Assembly (NCBI RefSeq): GCF_006335115.1
Contig: NZ_VDMJ01000040.1
Coordinates: forward strand, 1-43,139
Reading direction: 5' to 3'
DNA length: 43,139 bases
From: Streptomyces sp. NP160
GTDB lineage: Bacteria; Actinomycetota; Actinomycetes; Actinomycetales; Quadrisphaeraceae
Shown here: positions 34,026-43,139 of the stretch, piece by piece
How positions within the stretch are numbered: position 1 is the first letter of the stretch
Layout of the letters: each line of letters opens with the position of its first letter
The notes under the pieces: generated by a model
What the model saw: only the letters and a program-made list of their open reading frames with translations
Told to the model about the DNA's origin: nothing
Database searches by the model: none
Position numbers and translations under genes: made by a program

Positions 34026-35498
34026 ATGTCCACCCGCGACGACGCGGCCGGCCAGCGCGGGCCGAGCGCCACCACCGTCCTGGACCCGTTCCGCGGGTCG
34101 AAGCTCGCGGTGCCGGAGGTCCGCGAGCTCCCGAAGCCGCCGAGCCGGTGGCTCCCGCTCATCGGTCCGGGCATCATCGCCGCCGGCGTGGGCCTGTCCA
34201 GCGGCGAGTTCGTGCTGTTCCCGTTCATCGCCTCCCAGGTGGGGCTGGTGTTCGTGTGGGCGGCGGTGGTCGGGGTGGTCACGCAGTTCTTCGTGACGAT
34301 GGAGATCGAGCGGTACGCCCTGGCGACCGGCGAGACGGCGGTGACCGGCTTCAGCCGGTTCTGGCCGCACTGGGGGCTGGTCTTCGCGATCCTCACCTAC
34401 GGCGCCAACCTCTGGCCGGGGTGGGCGACCAGCTCGGCGACGCTCATCAGCTTCCTCACCGGCGGGACGCCGCGGTACATCGCCATCGGCCTGCTCGTGG
34501 CGATCGGGCTCATCCTCACGCTCGCCCCGGTGGTGTACGTGGCGCTGGAGAAGATCCAGATGGTCAAGGTGGCGGCGGTGCTGCTGCTGCTCGTGGTGGG
34601 CGCCTTCGCCGCCATCACGGCCACCGCCTGGCGGGACGTGCCCACCATCGTCACGGAGGCGACCTTCCCGGCTGCCGAGCTCGGCTTCGCCACGCTCTTC
34701 GGCGCCATGATCTTCGCCGGCGCGGGCGGCGGGCAGAACCTCGTGCAGTCCAACTGGATCCGCGACAAGGGCTTCGGCATGGGCCACTACGTCCCGCGCC
34801 TGCAGAGCCCCGTCACCGGTGAGCCCGAGGCCGTGCCGAGCACCGGCTACGTCTTCCGCACCGAAGGGCCGGAGGGCGAGGAGAACCTGCGGCGCTGGCG
34901 CGGCTGGTGGCGCTTCGCCAACATCGAGCAGCTCAGCACCTTCGTCGCCATCACCGTGGTGTCCATCTTCTTCACGTCGCTGCTGGCCTACTCCACCGTC
35001 TTCGGCCTGGAGGACCTGCCCAACGACATCCAGTTCGTGCGGGTGGAGGGCGAGCAGCTGGCCGAGGCCGTCGGCGACTGGTTCGGCGTGTTCTTCTGGA
35101 TCATCGGCGCGTTCTCCCTGTTCGGCGCCGCCCTCGGCATCACCGACTACACGAGCCGCATGGCCGCGGACGTGCTGAAGACCAGCTACCTCAGGGGCGC
35201 TGACGAGAGCCGCATCTACTTCTGGCTCACCTGGGGCCTGGTGGCCATCGGCTGCGTGGTGCTGCTGGTCGGCTTCGACCAGCCGATCGCCCTCGTCGTC
35301 GTCTCCGCCACCGTCGGCGGGCTCATGATGACGATCTACTCGGCGCTGCTCATCGCCACCAACCGCAAGCTGCTCCCGGCGCCGCTGCGCGTCAAGGGAG
35401 TGCGGCTGGCGCTGCTCGTGGCCGCCATCCTCATCTACGGGACGGCGACCGTGCTGACCATGAGCCAGCAGATCCCGAAGCTCTTCGGAGGCGAGTGA
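34026..35498 (+). CDS. divergent Nramp-superfamily transporter without DPGN/MPH motifs
   Basis: A 490-residue membrane protein of about 11 helices with overall Nramp layout. The first helix reads IGPGIIAAGVGLSSGEFVL, where true Nramp metal transporters have DPGN, and helix 6 has FAGAGGGQNLVQSNW where they have MPH. So the manganese-site Asp, Asn and Met are missing, and the substrate is probably not Mn(2+). An unusual hydrophilic loop of about 50 residues after helix 6 contains KGFGMGHYVPRL and charged residues. The ATG follows a CACGGT hexamer by 6 nt. It ends 4 bp from the convergent lexA gene. The classical mntH at 2239 makes redundancy unlikely. Confidence 0.8.
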   Translation: MSTRDDAAGQRGPSATTVLDPFRGSKLAVPEVRELPKPPSRWLPLIGPGIIAAGVGLSSGEFVLFPFIASQVGLVFVWAAVVGVVTQFFVTMEIERYALATGETAVTGFSRFWPHWGLVFAILTYGANLWPGWATSSATLISFLTGGTPRYIAIGLLVAIGLILTLAPVVYVALEKIQMVKVAAVLLLLVVGAFAAITATAWRDVPTIVTEATFPAAELGFATLFGAMIFAGAGGGQNLVQSNWIRDKGFGMGHYVPRLQSPVTGEPEAVPSTGYVFRTEGPEGEENLRRWRGWWRFANIEQLSTFVAITVVSIFFTSLLAYSTVFGLEDLPNDIQFVRVEGEQLAEAVGDWFGVFFWIIGAFSLFGAALGITDYTSRMAADVLKTSYLRGADESRIYFWLTWGLVAIGCVVLLVGFDQPIALVVVSATVGGLMMTIYSALLIATNRKLLPAPLRVKGVRLALLVAAILIYGTATVLTMSQQIPKLFGGE

Positions 35499-35502
35499 CG
35501 CC

Positions 35503-36186
35503 TCAGAGCGAGCGGAGCACCGTGACGACGCGGCCCAGGACCGTGGCCTCGGTGCCGTCGATGGGCGAGAAGGCCTCGTTGCGCGGCATGAGCCAGACCC
35601 GGCCCTCGCGGCGCTGCAGCACCTTGACCGTGGCCTCGCCGTCGATCATGGCGGCGACCACCTCGCCGTTCTCGGCGACTGGCTGGCGGCGGACCACCAC
35701 GTAGTCGCCGTCGCAGATGGCGGCGTCGACCATGGAGTCGCCCACGACGCGCAGGGTGAACAGCTCGCCCTCGCCGACCAGCTGGCGGGGCAGGGCGAAG
35801 ACGTCCTCCACCTCCTGCTCGGCCAGCAGCGGGGCGCCCGCGGCGATGCGGCCGACCAGCGGGACGAACGCGGTCTCCTCGCTGTCCGGCACCGCGGGGG
35901 CCGCGGGCTCCCCGGCCGCTCGACCGGAGGTGCGGGCGGCGTCGACCACCTCGATGGCGCGCGGGCGGTTCGGGTCGCGGCGCAGGTAGCCCTTGCGCTC
36001 GAGGGTCACCAGCTGGTGGGCGACGCTGCTGGGGCTGTGCAGGCCCACGACCTTGCCGATCTCCCGCATGCTCGGCGGGTAGCCGCGGCTGGAGACCGAC
36101 TCGCGGATGGTGTCGAGGACGGCGCGCTGGCGGCTGGTGAGGTCGTCAGTGCGGGTGGGGGAGCCCTTGGGGGCGGTCGTCGCCAC
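35503..36186 (-). CDS. lexA: SOS repressor LexA
   Basis: A 227-residue repressor-protease. The N-terminal winged helix reads [16 protein letters not shown]...[21 protein letters not shown]. The self-cleavage site is A116-G117 in RIAAGAP, and the protease Ser-Lys pair is S151 (GDSM) and K188 (ATVKV). The GTG start is 6 nt after TACGCT, with TTGAGA 18 nt further upstream. An SOS box at 36219-36234 overlaps that -35, so it controls its own synthesis. The protein converges with the Nramp-like gene. Confidence 0.97.
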   Translation of the reverse strand: MATTAPKGSPTRTDDLTSRQRAVLDTIRESVSSRGYPPSMREIGKVVGLHSPSSVAHQLVTLERKGYLRRDPNRPRAIEVVDAARTSGRAAGEPAAPAVPDSEETAFVPLVGRIAAGAPLLAEQEVEDVFALPRQLVGEGELFTLRVVGDSMVDAAICDGDYVVVRRQPVAENGEVVAAMIDGEATVKVLQRREGRVWLMPRNEAFSPIDGTEATVLGRVVTVLRSL

Positions 36187-36192
36187 GGACGC

Positions 36193-36198
36193 AGCGTA
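36193..36198 (-). promoter_or_regulatory. -10 hexamer TACGCT of lexA
   Basis: TACGCT on the minus strand ends 6 nt before the lexA GTG. A TTGAGA -35 candidate (36217-36222) lies 18 nt upstream. Confidence 0.6.
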
Positions 36199-36218
36199 GT
36201 GGATCGATGACGCGGATC

Positions 36219-36234
36219 TCAAACAGGCGTTCGA
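36219..36234. promoter_or_regulatory. LexA-binding SOS box
   Basis: TCAAACAGGCGTTCGA matches the actinobacterial/Gram-positive consensus TCGAAC-N4-GTTCGA at 11 of 12 fixed positions. It overlaps the lexA -35 element and sits between lexA and the divergent NCS1 gene. Confidence 0.85.
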
Positions 36235-36294
36235 CGGGCGCGCCGCGGGCCGTGCGGAGGCCCGTCCAGCACTGCTGGGCGCCCCACCAGCGCC

Positions 36295-36300
36295 TATGGT
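36295..36300 (+). promoter_or_regulatory. -10 hexamer TATGGT for the NCS1 permease
   Basis: TATGGT ends 6 nt before the GTG at 36307, consistent with a leaderless mRNA. Confidence 0.5.
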
Positions 36301-36306
36301 TCCGAC

Positions 36307-37791
36307 GTGCTGCCCCCCGACGCCGCTCCCGCCACCGCGACGCCCTCGCTGTCGCGCGTGGAGGTCAACGGCCTCAACGTCATCGACGAGTCCGAGCGCA
36401 AGGGGAAGCCCTCCAGCCTGTTCTGGCCCTGGTTCGCCGCCAACGTCTCGGTCTTCGGCATCGCCAACGGCGCCTTCGTGCTGGGCTTCGGGCTCAGCTG
36501 GTGGCAGGCGCTGCTCGCCGGCGTCGTCGGCGTGGTGGCCTCCTTCCTCCTGTGCGGGCTGGTGGCCCTCGGCGGCACGCGGGCGTCGGCGCCGACCATG
36601 GTGGTCAGCCGCGCAGCCTTCGGCGTCCGCGGCAACCGCCTGCCCTCGGCGGTCAGCTGGCTGCTCACGGTCGGCTGGGAGACCGTGCTCGTGTCCCTGG
36701 CCGCGCTCGCCACCGCCACCGTGTTCACGACCCTCGGCTGGGGCGGCGGAGCCGTCACCAAGGCGGTCGCGCTCGTCGTCGTCGTCCTGCTGGTGGTCGG
36801 CGCGGGGGTGCTCGGCTTCGACGCGATCATGCGACTGCAGACGGTCATCACCGTGGTGACGGGCGTGCTGACCCTGGTCTTCCTGGCGCTGCGGGCCGGG
36901 GACCTCAGCTGGTCCGCCTTCGCCGCCATGCCGAGCGGCTCCTGGCAGGCCCTGGTGGGGGCCACCGTCTTCACCATGACCCTGTTCGGCCTGGGGTGGG
37001 TCAACGCCGCGGGCGACTACTCCCGCTACCTGCCGCGCCACTCCTCGCGGCCCGGCGTGGTCTGGTGGACCACCTTCGGCGGCGCCGCGGCGCCCCTGGT
37101 GCTGCTGGTCTTCGGCATGCTGCTCGCCGCCTCCTCCACCGAGTTCTACGACGGCGCCAGCACCGACCCCATCGGCGCGCTGGCCTCCGGCCTGCCGGTG
37201 TGGTTCCTCGTGCCGTTCGCGCTGGTGGCCGTGCTGTCGCTGGTCGGCGGCGCCGTGCTCGACATCTACTCCTCCGGCCTGGCCCTGCTCTCCCTCGGCC
37301 TGCCCGCCCCGCGCTGGGTGGCGGCCCTGGTCGACGGCGCGCTCATGGTGGCCGGCGCGGTGTACGTGGTCTTCGTCTCCGCCGACTTCCTCACCCCGTT
37401 CCAGGGCTTCCTCATCACCCTCGGCGTGCCGATCGCCGCGTGGGCGGGGGCCGCCATCGCCGACCTGGTCCGCCGCTCCGGCGCCTACGACGACGCCGCG
37501 CTCTTCGACCCCGCCGGCCCCTACGGCTCGGTGCGCTGGGGCCCGGTGGCCGTGCTCCTGCTCGCCACCGCCGTCGGCTGGGGCCTGGTGGTCAACACCA
37601 GCGCCACCTGGCTCGGCTGGCAGGGCTACCTCATGGGTCCGCTCGGCCTGGGGGGCAAGAGCGGCGACTGGACCTTCGCGAACCTCGGGGTGCTCGTGGC
37701 GCTGGTCATCGGCTTCGCCGGGCAGCTGCTGCTCACCCCGTCGGCGAGGAAGACCCTGCGCACCGGAGCGCTCAGCCGCGCTCGCCGGTGA
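36307..37791 (+). CDS. NCS1-family nucleobase:cation symporter (cytosine/purine permease)
   Basis: A 494-residue transporter with 12 hydrophobic helices of the NCS1 family, which imports nucleobases, allantoin or related compounds with protons or sodium. Characteristic segments are [19 protein letters not shown] in helix 1, the [21 protein letters not shown] region, and [14 protein letters not shown]. Which substrate it carries is unclear; purine or allantoin would suit the catabolic cluster 21 kb away. The last codons lie in a 12-bp tandem repeat shared with the 3' end of the convergent GH2 gene, with 20 bp of overlap. Confidence 0.9.
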   Translation: MLPPDAAPATATPSLSRVEVNGLNVIDESERKGKPSSLFWPWFAANVSVFGIANGAFVLGFGLSWWQALLAGVVGVVASFLLCGLVALGGTRASAPTMVVSRAAFGVRGNRLPSAVSWLLTVGWETVLVSLAALATATVFTTLGWGGGAVTKAVALVVVVLLVVGAGVLGFDAIMRLQTVITVVTGVLTLVFLALRAGDLSWSAFAAMPSGSWQALVGATVFTMTLFGLGWVNAAGDYSRYLPRHSSRPGVVWWTTFGGAAAPLVLLVFGMLLAASSTEFYDGASTDPIGALASGLPVWFLVPFALVAVLSLVGGAVLDIYSSGLALLSLGLPAPRWVAALVDGALMVAGAVYVVFVSADFLTPFQGFLITLGVPIAAWAGAAIADLVRRSGAYDDAALFDPAGPYGSVRWGPVAVLLLATAVGWGLVVNTSATWLGWQGYLMGPLGLGGKSGDWTFANLGVLVALVIGFAGQLLLTPSARKTLRTGALSRARR

Positions 37792-39754
37792 GCTCGCCGG
37801 TGAGCTCGCCGGTGACGAGCCCGCGCAGCTGCGCCAGCGGCAGCTTGGGCGTGCGGTCTTCGGTGACCAGGCCGTTGGCCTCCTGCAGCGTGTCCGCCAG
37901 CTGCGTGTAGCACCACCCGACCAGCCCGCCGGCCTCGACGCAGGCGTTGGCCGCGCCCAGCAGGTCGCCCAGGCGGCGGGCGAAGTCGTCGGCGTCCCAG
38001 GCGGTCGAGTAGCCCCAGGTCGCGCCCTCGGGCGCCGAGGAGCCGGGGGTGAACCTCACCCCGCCGAACTCGCTGAGCACGAGCGGCCGCTCCTCGTCGG
38101 GCAGGTCGCCGCCCCGGGCGCCCCCGGCCACCCTCAGGCGCCGCCCGTTGGCGGTCACGCGGGCCGAGGGCGACGACGGCGAGGGCACGCCCACCAGCGC
38201 CGCGGCGGCCTCCGGGGAGCCGTAGCGGGACAGCAGCACCTGGCCGGAGTCCGTGTAGTCGTGCACGGTCCACACGTCGGAGTCGGTGTGCTCCCACCCG
38301 TCGTTGCTGATGACGGGCCGGGTCGGGTCGAGCGCCCTGGTCAGAGCCGCCAGCGCCGTCGCGTACGCGCGCTCCCCGGCGCAGGCGGCGACGTCCTGCA
38401 CGCCCCAGCTCTCGTTGAGGGGCACCCACGCGACGACGCTGGGGTGGCTCGCGTCGCGGCGCACCACCTCCAGCCACTCCGCCGTCAGCAGCGACACCGC
38501 GCGCGCGGTGTGGGCGTAGGCGTTGGCGGTCTCGGCCCACACCGTGATGCCGAGGCGGTCGCACCAGTGCAGGAACCGCGGGTCCTCCACCTTCTGGTGG
38601 ATGCGGACGGAGTCGAAGCCGAGGTCGGCCAGCAGCTGCGCCTCGGTGCGCAGCCGCTCGGCGCTGGCGGCCAGGTGGGTGTCGGGCCACCAGCCCTGGT
38701 CGAGCACCGAGCGCAGCGTGCGCGGCGTGCCGTTGAGCATGAGCCGCCCGGCGCCCACTCCCACCGAGCGCATCCCCAGGTAGCTGGCGACGGCGTCGAG
38801 CTCGTCGCCGGGGGAGCTCGGGGAGCCGGCCAGCAGCCGCACCTGCGCGTCCACGAGGTGCGGGTGCTCCGGGCTCCACAGCAGCGCCTCGCGCTCCTGG
38901 CCGTGCCGCAGCAGCGGCACCGCGAGGGCCACCTCCACGCGCGGGCCCCCTCGCTCGGCGGGTCCGGGCACGGCGACCACGGCCTCGGCGAGCACGCGCT
39001 CGTCGCCGTCAGCGCCGAGGGAGAGGCGGACGGCGAGGCTGGCCGGCTCCACCGGGGTGCTCGACAGCTCCGCGACCAGGTGCACGGTCGCGCCGGTCAG
39101 GTCGGTGGTCCAGGTGAGGTGCTCGATGCTCACCGCGGGCACCACCTCGGCCCACACCGTCTGCCAGATCCCGGAGGTGCGGCGGTACCAGATGGCGTGG
39201 GGGGCGTCGTGCCAGTCCTGCTTGCCGCGGGGCAGCTCGGGGTCGCGGGCGTCGTCGACGGCGCGGACCACGAGCACGTGCTCGAGGTCCAGGTCCAGCT
39301 GGTCGGCGTCGAGCAGCTCGGTGACGTCGGCGGAGAACGGCGTCTGCCCGCCGGTGTGCTCGGCCACGAGCTGCCCGTCGAACCAGACCCGGGCGCCGTG
39401 GTCGACCGCGCCGAAGCGCAGCACCAGCCGCGCTCCCTCCCCGAGCGCCTCGGCGCCCGCGACGTCGCGCAGGCGCAGGCCGCGGCGGTACCAGAGCTCC
39501 GCGAACGGGCCCTGCTCGCCCACGCCGGACGCCGCGCTCTCCGGCGGGTAGGGGACGACGACGTCGCGCTCGAAGCCCGCCCGCTGCGTGAGGTCGGAGC
39601 CTCGCCACAGGCCCCGGGGGGAGGGGGCTCCGGCGGGCACCAGCCCGAGCTGCCAGGTGCCGTCGAGGTCGGTCCAGCGCTCTCGCAGCAGCTGGGGCCG
39701 CGGGTGCTCCCCGGTCTGGGCGCTGGCTCGGGGGAGGTGTGCCGTCTCTGCCAC
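37772..39754 (-). CDS. glycoside hydrolase family 2 protein (beta-galactosidase/glucuronidase type)
   Basis: A 660-residue cytosolic glycosidase without signal peptide. The order is the N-terminal sugar-binding beta domain ([20 protein letters not shown]), a middle immunoglobulin-like domain, and the TIM barrel. The acid/base Glu is E448 in WVPLNESWG and the nucleophile is E562 in [22 protein letters not shown] and [10 protein letters not shown] support GH2. The GTG start follows a CACACT box by 7 nt, with a 13-bp palindrome nearby at 39785-39797. It is divergent from a sugar ABC importer and probably degrades the imported glycoside. The C-terminal tail is encoded by a tandem repeat. Confidence 0.92.
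   Translation of the reverse strand: MAETAHLPRASAQTGEHPRPQLLRERWTDLDGTWQLGLVPAGAPSPRGLWRGSDLTQRAGFERDVVVPYPPESAASGVGEQGPFAELWYRRGLRLRDVAGAEALGEGARLVLRFGAVDHGARVWFDGQLVAEHTGGQTPFSADVTELLDADQLDLDLEHVLVVRAVDDARDPELPRGKQDWHDAPHAIWYRRTSGIWQTVWAEVVPAVSIEHLTWTTDLTGATVHLVAELSSTPVEPASLAVRLSLGADGDERVLAEAVVAVPGPAERGGPRVEVALAVPLLRHGQEREALLWSPEHPHLVDAQVRLLAGSPSSPGDELDAVASYLGMRSVGVGAGRLMLNGTPRTLRSVLDQGWWPDTHLAASAERLRTEAQLLADLGFDSVRIHQKVEDPRFLHWCDRLGITVWAETANAYAHTARAVSLLTAEWLEVVRRDASHPSVVAWVPLNESWGVQDVAACAGERAYATALAALTRALDPTRPVISNDGWEHTDSDVWTVHDYTDSGQVLLSRYGSPEAAAALVGVPSPSSPSARVTANGRRLRVAGGARGGDLPDEERPLVLSEFGGVRFTPGSSAPEGATWGYSTAWDADDFARRLGDLLGAANACVEAGGLVGWCYTQLADTLQEANGLVTEDRTPKLPLAQLRGLVTGELTGELTGERG
37780..37815. 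repeat. three copies of a 12-bp tandem repeat at the NCS1/GH2 overlap
   Basis: GCTCGCCGGTGA occurs three times head-to-tail. The NCS1 stop codon is in the first copy. On the other strand the repeat encodes the [10 protein letters not shown]-type tail of the GH2 protein. Confidence 0.8.
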
Positions 39755-39784
39755 GGCCCGGAGTGTGCCACGCCCCGTCGCGCT

Positions 39785-39797
39785 CGCAACGGTTGCG
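39785..39797. promoter_or_regulatory. LacI-type operator candidate between GH2 and the importer
   Basis: CGCAAC-G-GTTGCG is a perfect 13-bp palindrome with a central base, the usual form of LacI-family sites. A further half-site, CGTTGCAA, starts at 39805. The palindrome overlaps the GH2 -35 region. The 111-nt gap also holds a possible TTGCAA...CAGACT promoter for the importer genes. No LacI gene is in the window. Confidence 0.6.
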
Positions 39798-39865
39798 TTT
39801 CCATCGTTGCAAATCACGGGCCGACGATGCAGACTCCGGCTCAGCGGACGACGAGGAGGTCGACG

Positions 39866-41245
39866 ATGACGACGAGGCTGCCTGAGCAGCACCCGAGCCG
39901 GCGGAAGGTGCTGGCCGGGGGACTGGCCGGGCTGGGGGCCCTGGGCCTGACCGGCGGGCTGGCCGGTTGCGGCTCACCCCTGGCCGCCGGGGTGGCGGGC
40001 ACCCCGCTGAACCCCGACTCGGTCACGTTCTGGAACCTGTTCGGCGGCGGAGACGGCGCCCGCCTGCAGACCATGCTCGAGGAGTACCGCAGGCAGCAGG
40101 GGTCGCAGGACTCCCTGACCGCGGCCACCTTCGCCTGGGGCAACCCGTACTACACCAAGGTCGTGCTGGCCACGCTCGGCAACAAGCCGCCGGACGTCGC
40201 CGTGGCCCACGCCACCCGCGCGACCATCCTCGCGCAGGCCGGGCTGCTCGAGCCGATCACCGAGGACCTGCTCGGCCTGGCCGGGCTGTCCAGCTCCTCC
40301 TTCACGACGTCGGTGTGGGAGGCCGGCAAGGTCGGGGACAGCTACTACACGATCCCGCTCGACACCCACCCCTACGTGCTGTTCTTCAACTCCCAGGTCT
40401 GCCAGCAGGCCGGGCTCCTCGACGCCGACGGCAAGCTGGCGCCCATCCAGGGCAAGGAGGCCTTCGAGGCGGCGCTGACCGCCATCGCCGGCGTCACGGG
40501 CGGAGCGGCGTGGTCGGCGTCCAACGTCGGCGACACCTCGGGCTCCTGGCGCCTGTTCCAGACCCTGTACTGGCAGATGGACGGCGCCACCGACTTCCTG
40601 GGCGACGACGGGCAGCAGCTCACCGTCAACGAGGAGCTGGCCCTCGAGACCATGGCCTACATCGGCGACCTCGCCAAGCGGGGCCTGCTGACCCCCACCG
40701 TCGACTACGCCGGCGCCGGGACCCAGCTGTTCACCGGCAAGGTCGGCTTCCAGACCCAGGGCGAGTGGGAGATCACCACCGCGCAGTCCGTGGAGGGCTT
40801 CGAGTTCGGCATGGTGCCGATCCCGCAGATCTTCGACGTGCCGGCCGCCCAGGGCGACTCCCACACGTTCATCCTCCCGAAGATGGACAGGACGGACGCC
40901 CAGAAGGAGCTGGCGATGGGCTTCGTGAAGTCCCTGCTCGACCAGTCCCTCACCTGGGCCGAGGGCGGCCACGTCCCGGCGCTCACGGCGACGCTGGAGT
41001 CGGCCGAGTACAAGGCCCTCGAGCCGCAGGCCGACTACGCCGCGGCTGCGGAGATCGCCAAGTACGACCCGCCGGGCTGGTACTCCGGCTCGGGCTCGAC
41101 CTTCGAGAACACCGTGGGGTCGCAGATCGGTCTGGTGCAGCAGCAGCTGGCCACCCCGCAGCAGGCGCTCGACGCCATCAAGGTGCAGCTGCGCACCTAC
41201 CTGGAGACCCCCAGCCCGGTCGCGGGCACGTCCTCGAACGCCTGA
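39866..41245 (+). CDS. ABC transporter sugar-binding lipoprotein (CUT1 family, Tat signal)
   Basis: A 459-residue extracellular sugar-binding protein. The signal has SRRKVLAGG (R12-R13) and a lipobox LAGC with Cys35; the mature part starts with the typical VTFWNLFGGGDG. Segments such as NPYYTKVVLATLGNKPPDVAV and DTHPYVLFFNSQV match CUT1 binders. An AGGAGG site lies 8 nt before the ATG; an in-frame upstream ATG at 39827 lacks one. It opens the importer operon divergent from the GH2 glycosidase. Confidence 0.93.
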   Translation: MTTRLPEQHPSRRKVLAGGLAGLGALGLTGGLAGCGSPLAAGVAGTPLNPDSVTFWNLFGGGDGARLQTMLEEYRRQQGSQDSLTAATFAWGNPYYTKVVLATLGNKPPDVAVAHATRATILAQAGLLEPITEDLLGLAGLSSSSFTTSVWEAGKVGDSYYTIPLDTHPYVLFFNSQVCQQAGLLDADGKLAPIQGKEAFEAALTAIAGVTGGAAWSASNVGDTSGSWRLFQTLYWQMDGATDFLGDDGQQLTVNEELALETMAYIGDLAKRGLLTPTVDYAGAGTQLFTGKVGFQTQGEWEITTAQSVEGFEFGMVPIPQIFDVPAAQGDSHTFILPKMDRTDAQKELAMGFVKSLLDQSLTWAEGGHVPALTATLESAEYKALEPQADYAAAAEIAKYDPPGWYSGSGSTFENTVGSQIGLVQQQLATPQQALDAIKVQLRTYLETPSPVAGTSSNA

Positions 41246-41257
41246 CAGGAGCCGACG

Positions 41258-42193
41258 ATGACCTCGATCACCGCCGCGCCGGCACCCTCGGCGACGCCGC
41301 CGCAGGACACCCCGCGCGTCCGCCGCACCGACGCGAAGGCCGGGTGGCTCTTCGTCGCCCCGTTCGCCTTCTTCTACCTGCTGTTCCTCATCGCCCCGAC
41401 GATCTACATGATCGTCTCCAGCTTCTTCAACACCTCGCTGGTGCAGGGCGGCCTGGGCAGCTTCGCCGGGTTCGCCAACTACGCCGAGATGTTCGGCCGC
41501 GAGGACTTCTGGTCCTCGATGTGGCACACGCTGCAGTTCACGATCTACACCACCCCGCCGCTGGTGGTGCTGAGCTTCGTCATCGCGGTGCTGGCCAACC
41601 GCGTGCAGCGCGGCCAGTGGTTCTTCCGCCTGGCGTTCTTCCTGCCCTACGTGCTGCCCTCGGCCACGATCTCCCTGATCTGGGTGTACATCTTCACGCC
41701 GGACACCGGGCTGTGGCCGTGGCTGGAGCAGCTCGTGGGCCTGTCGCCCACGGCCGTGCTGGCCGACCCGTCGCTGGCCATGGTCGGCATCGCGGTGGCC
41801 ACCATCTGGTGGACCATCGGCTTCAACTTCGTGCTCTACCTGGCCGGCCTGCAGGACATCCCGCGGGAGCTGTACGAGGCGGCCGCCACCGACGGCGCCA
41901 CCCCCTGGCAGCAGATCCGGTTCATCACCATCCCGCTGCTGAGCAGGACGACGACGCTCGTGGTGCTCCTGCAGATCATCGCCTCGCTGAAGATCTTCGA
42001 CCAGGTCTACCTCATGACCCAGGGCGGCCCGGGCATCTCCACCCAGGTGGCGCTGACCCTCATCGCCAACGTCGGCTTCACCGACAACCGCATCGGCGCG
42101 GCGTCCGCGGCCTCGGTGCTGCTGTTCATCGTCATCATCGTCATCGCCGTGGCCCGCCAGCTGATGGAGCGCCGCTCGGAGAGGAGCGCCTGA
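41258..42193 (+). CDS. ABC sugar permease, MalF type
   Basis: A 311-residue six-helix permease, first partner of the importer. The EAA loop reads ELYEAAATDGATPWQQIRFI. The ATG has CAGGAG upstream and is 12 nt after the binding-protein stop. The gap to the next permease is 1 nt. Confidence 0.93.
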   Translation: MTSITAAPAPSATPPQDTPRVRRTDAKAGWLFVAPFAFFYLLFLIAPTIYMIVSSFFNTSLVQGGLGSFAGFANYAEMFGREDFWSSMWHTLQFTIYTTPPLVVLSFVIAVLANRVQRGQWFFRLAFFLPYVLPSATISLIWVYIFTPDTGLWPWLEQLVGLSPTAVLADPSLAMVGIAVATIWWTIGFNFVLYLAGLQDIPRELYEAAATDGATPWQQIRFITIPLLSRTTTLVVLLQIIASLKIFDQVYLMTQGGPGISTQVALTLIANVGFTDNRIGAASAASVLLFIVIIVIAVARQLMERRSERSA

Positions 42194-42194
42194 G

Positions 42195-43097
42195 ATGGCC
42201 ACCAACACCACCACCCGCAACGGCGTCTCCGCCGCCGCCCCGGCCGCCGTGGTGCCCGCGGCGGCCGGCAAGGACTCCACCCGGACGTTCACGATCATCA
42301 CCACGGTGGTGCTCGTGGTGTTCGCGGTGATCTGGCTCATCCCGAGCCTGTACGCGCTCAAGGCCTCCCTGTCGAGCAACGCCACCGCCGCGCTCGGAGC
42401 CGGCGAGGTCATCGCCAGCACCAGCCCGACGCTCGAGAGCTACACCACGCTGCTGGCCAGCGGCGACATCTGGAACTGGTACCTGTCGAGCTTCCTCACG
42501 TCAGCCGTCACCACGGTGCTGACGGTGCTGTTCGCCTCGATGGCCGGGTACGCCCTCTCCCGGCTGCGCTTCCGGGGTCGCAACCTCGTCTTCGTGCTCA
42601 TGCTGCTCGGCATCATGGTGCCGCCGCAGGTCCTCGTGGTGCCGATCTTCCAGATGCTCGACGCCGCGGCCCTGCTCAACACCTACTGGGCCGTGATCTT
42701 CCCGCAGGTGCCGGCCGTCATCGCCGTCTTCGTCTTCAAGCAGTTCTTCGACGGGCTGCCCAAGGAGCTCGAGGAGGCCGCCCGCATCGACGGCGCCGGC
42801 TACTGGCGCATCTACCGCCAGGTGGTGATGCCCCTGAGCAAGCCGGTCATCGCCGCGATGGCGATCGTCACGTTCGTCGGGGTGTGGAACAACCTCATCC
42901 TGCCGCTGTTCGTGGTCTCCAACCCCGAGCTCATGACCATCCCCGTCGGCCTGGCCACGGTGCAGGGCTCCTTCGGCCAGCGCTACGCCGACATCCAGGC
43001 CAGCGCCATCCTCGGTGCGCTGCCGCTCGTCGTCCTGTTCCTCATCTTCCAGCGCCGGATCATCGAGGGCGTCGCGGGCACCGGCCTCAAGGGCTGA
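42195..43097 (+). CDS. ABC sugar permease, MalG type
   Basis: A 300-residue six-helix permease, second partner. The EAA loop is ELEEAARIDGAGYWRIYRQV and the C-terminus IIEGVAGTGLKG is typical. As with the first importer, no ATPase gene follows within the window, so a shared ATPase is likely, though one could lie just beyond the edge. Confidence 0.93.
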   Translation: MATNTTTRNGVSAAAPAAVVPAAAGKDSTRTFTIITTVVLVVFAVIWLIPSLYALKASLSSNATAALGAGEVIASTSPTLESYTTLLASGDIWNWYLSSFLTSAVTTVLTVLFASMAGYALSRLRFRGRNLVFVLMLLGIMVPPQVLVVPIFQMLDAAALLNTYWAVIFPQVPAVIAVFVFKQFFDGLPKELEEAARIDGAGYWRIYRQVVMPLSKPVIAAMAIVTFVGVWNNLILPLFVVSNPELMTIPVGLATVQGSFGQRYADIQASAILGALPLVVLFLIFQRRIIEGVAGTGLKG

Positions 43098-43127
43098 GCC
43101 GCCCCTGCCCGCACCGCCTCGGCTCAG
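43094..43127 (+). terminator. hairpin at the end of the second importer operon
   Basis: CTGAGCCG (43094-43101) and CGGCTCAG (43120-43127) form a perfect 8-bp stem across the stop codon of the last permease, with an 18-nt loop. No T-run is present, which is normal for GC-rich actinobacteria. Confidence 0.4.
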
Positions 43128-43139
43128 GGCCGGGGGACC

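Noticed and set aside
39974-42421. 815-codon minus-strand open frame opposite the second importer
   Set aside because: It is a shadow of the importer genes on the plus strand, which have clear domains and ribosome sites.

Overview
The window is about 43 kb of very GC-rich DNA with almost no non-coding space and many GTG starts. Neighbouring genes often overlap by 4 bp (GTGA or ATGA). Together with factor-independent uricase, a large LuxR-type regulator, DUF2993, DUF6986 and sugar importers without their own ATPase, this points to an actinobacterium (Actinomycetota). The genus cannot be fixed from sequence alone; something in or near Kineosporiales is only a guess. No rRNA, tRNA, CRISPR array, phage or insertion sequence was found.

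Layout. (1) 1-2182, minus strand: a small operon of an SRPBCC protein, a zinc alcohol dehydrogenase and a dienelactone hydrolase cut by the window edge. (2) 2239-8196, minus strand: urease operon ureABC-ureF-ureG-ureD followed by a manganese-type Nramp transporter (mntH) with its own palindromic operator inside the ureD 3' end. (3) 8206-9797: a PAP2 phosphatase and a DUF2993 protein. (4) 9830-15400, plus strand: purine ring catabolism (uraD, uraH, urate oxidase, a DUF6986 aldolase-like enzyme, allB, alc). Urate is degraded to ureidoglycolate plus urea, and the urease next door can turn the urea into ammonia and CO2. (5) 15604-24506: a 1022-residue LuxR-type ATPase regulator, a Tat-lipoprotein sugar-binding protein, two CUT1 permeases, a YcaO-domain enzyme and a polysaccharide-deacetylase-fold protein that lacks the usual catalytic aspartates. 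The last five are tightly coupled and form the most unusual pathway here. (6) 24518-29054: housekeeping genes miaA, dapF, a 61-residue small protein behind a structured leader, an RsmC-like methyltransferase and hflX. (7) 29074-30208: a DUF559 endonuclease-like gene broken by a 13-bp tandem duplication and bracketed by two homologous 57-nt palindromic elements. (8) 30275-37791: dinG, an OsmC/Ohr protein, a geranylgeranyl-reductase-type flavoprotein, a divergent Nramp-like transporter, lexA with an SOS box, and an NCS1 permease. (9) 37772-43097: a glycoside hydrolase family 2 enzyme divergent from a second ABC sugar importer, with a LacI-type palindrome between them.

Two signals run through the whole window. 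Many genes have a TANNNT hexamer ending 6-8 nt before the start codon, as expected for leaderless mRNAs. Every intact gene that ends in TAG (four of them) has that TAG inside the presumed -10 hexamer of the next gene; all other stops are TGA.
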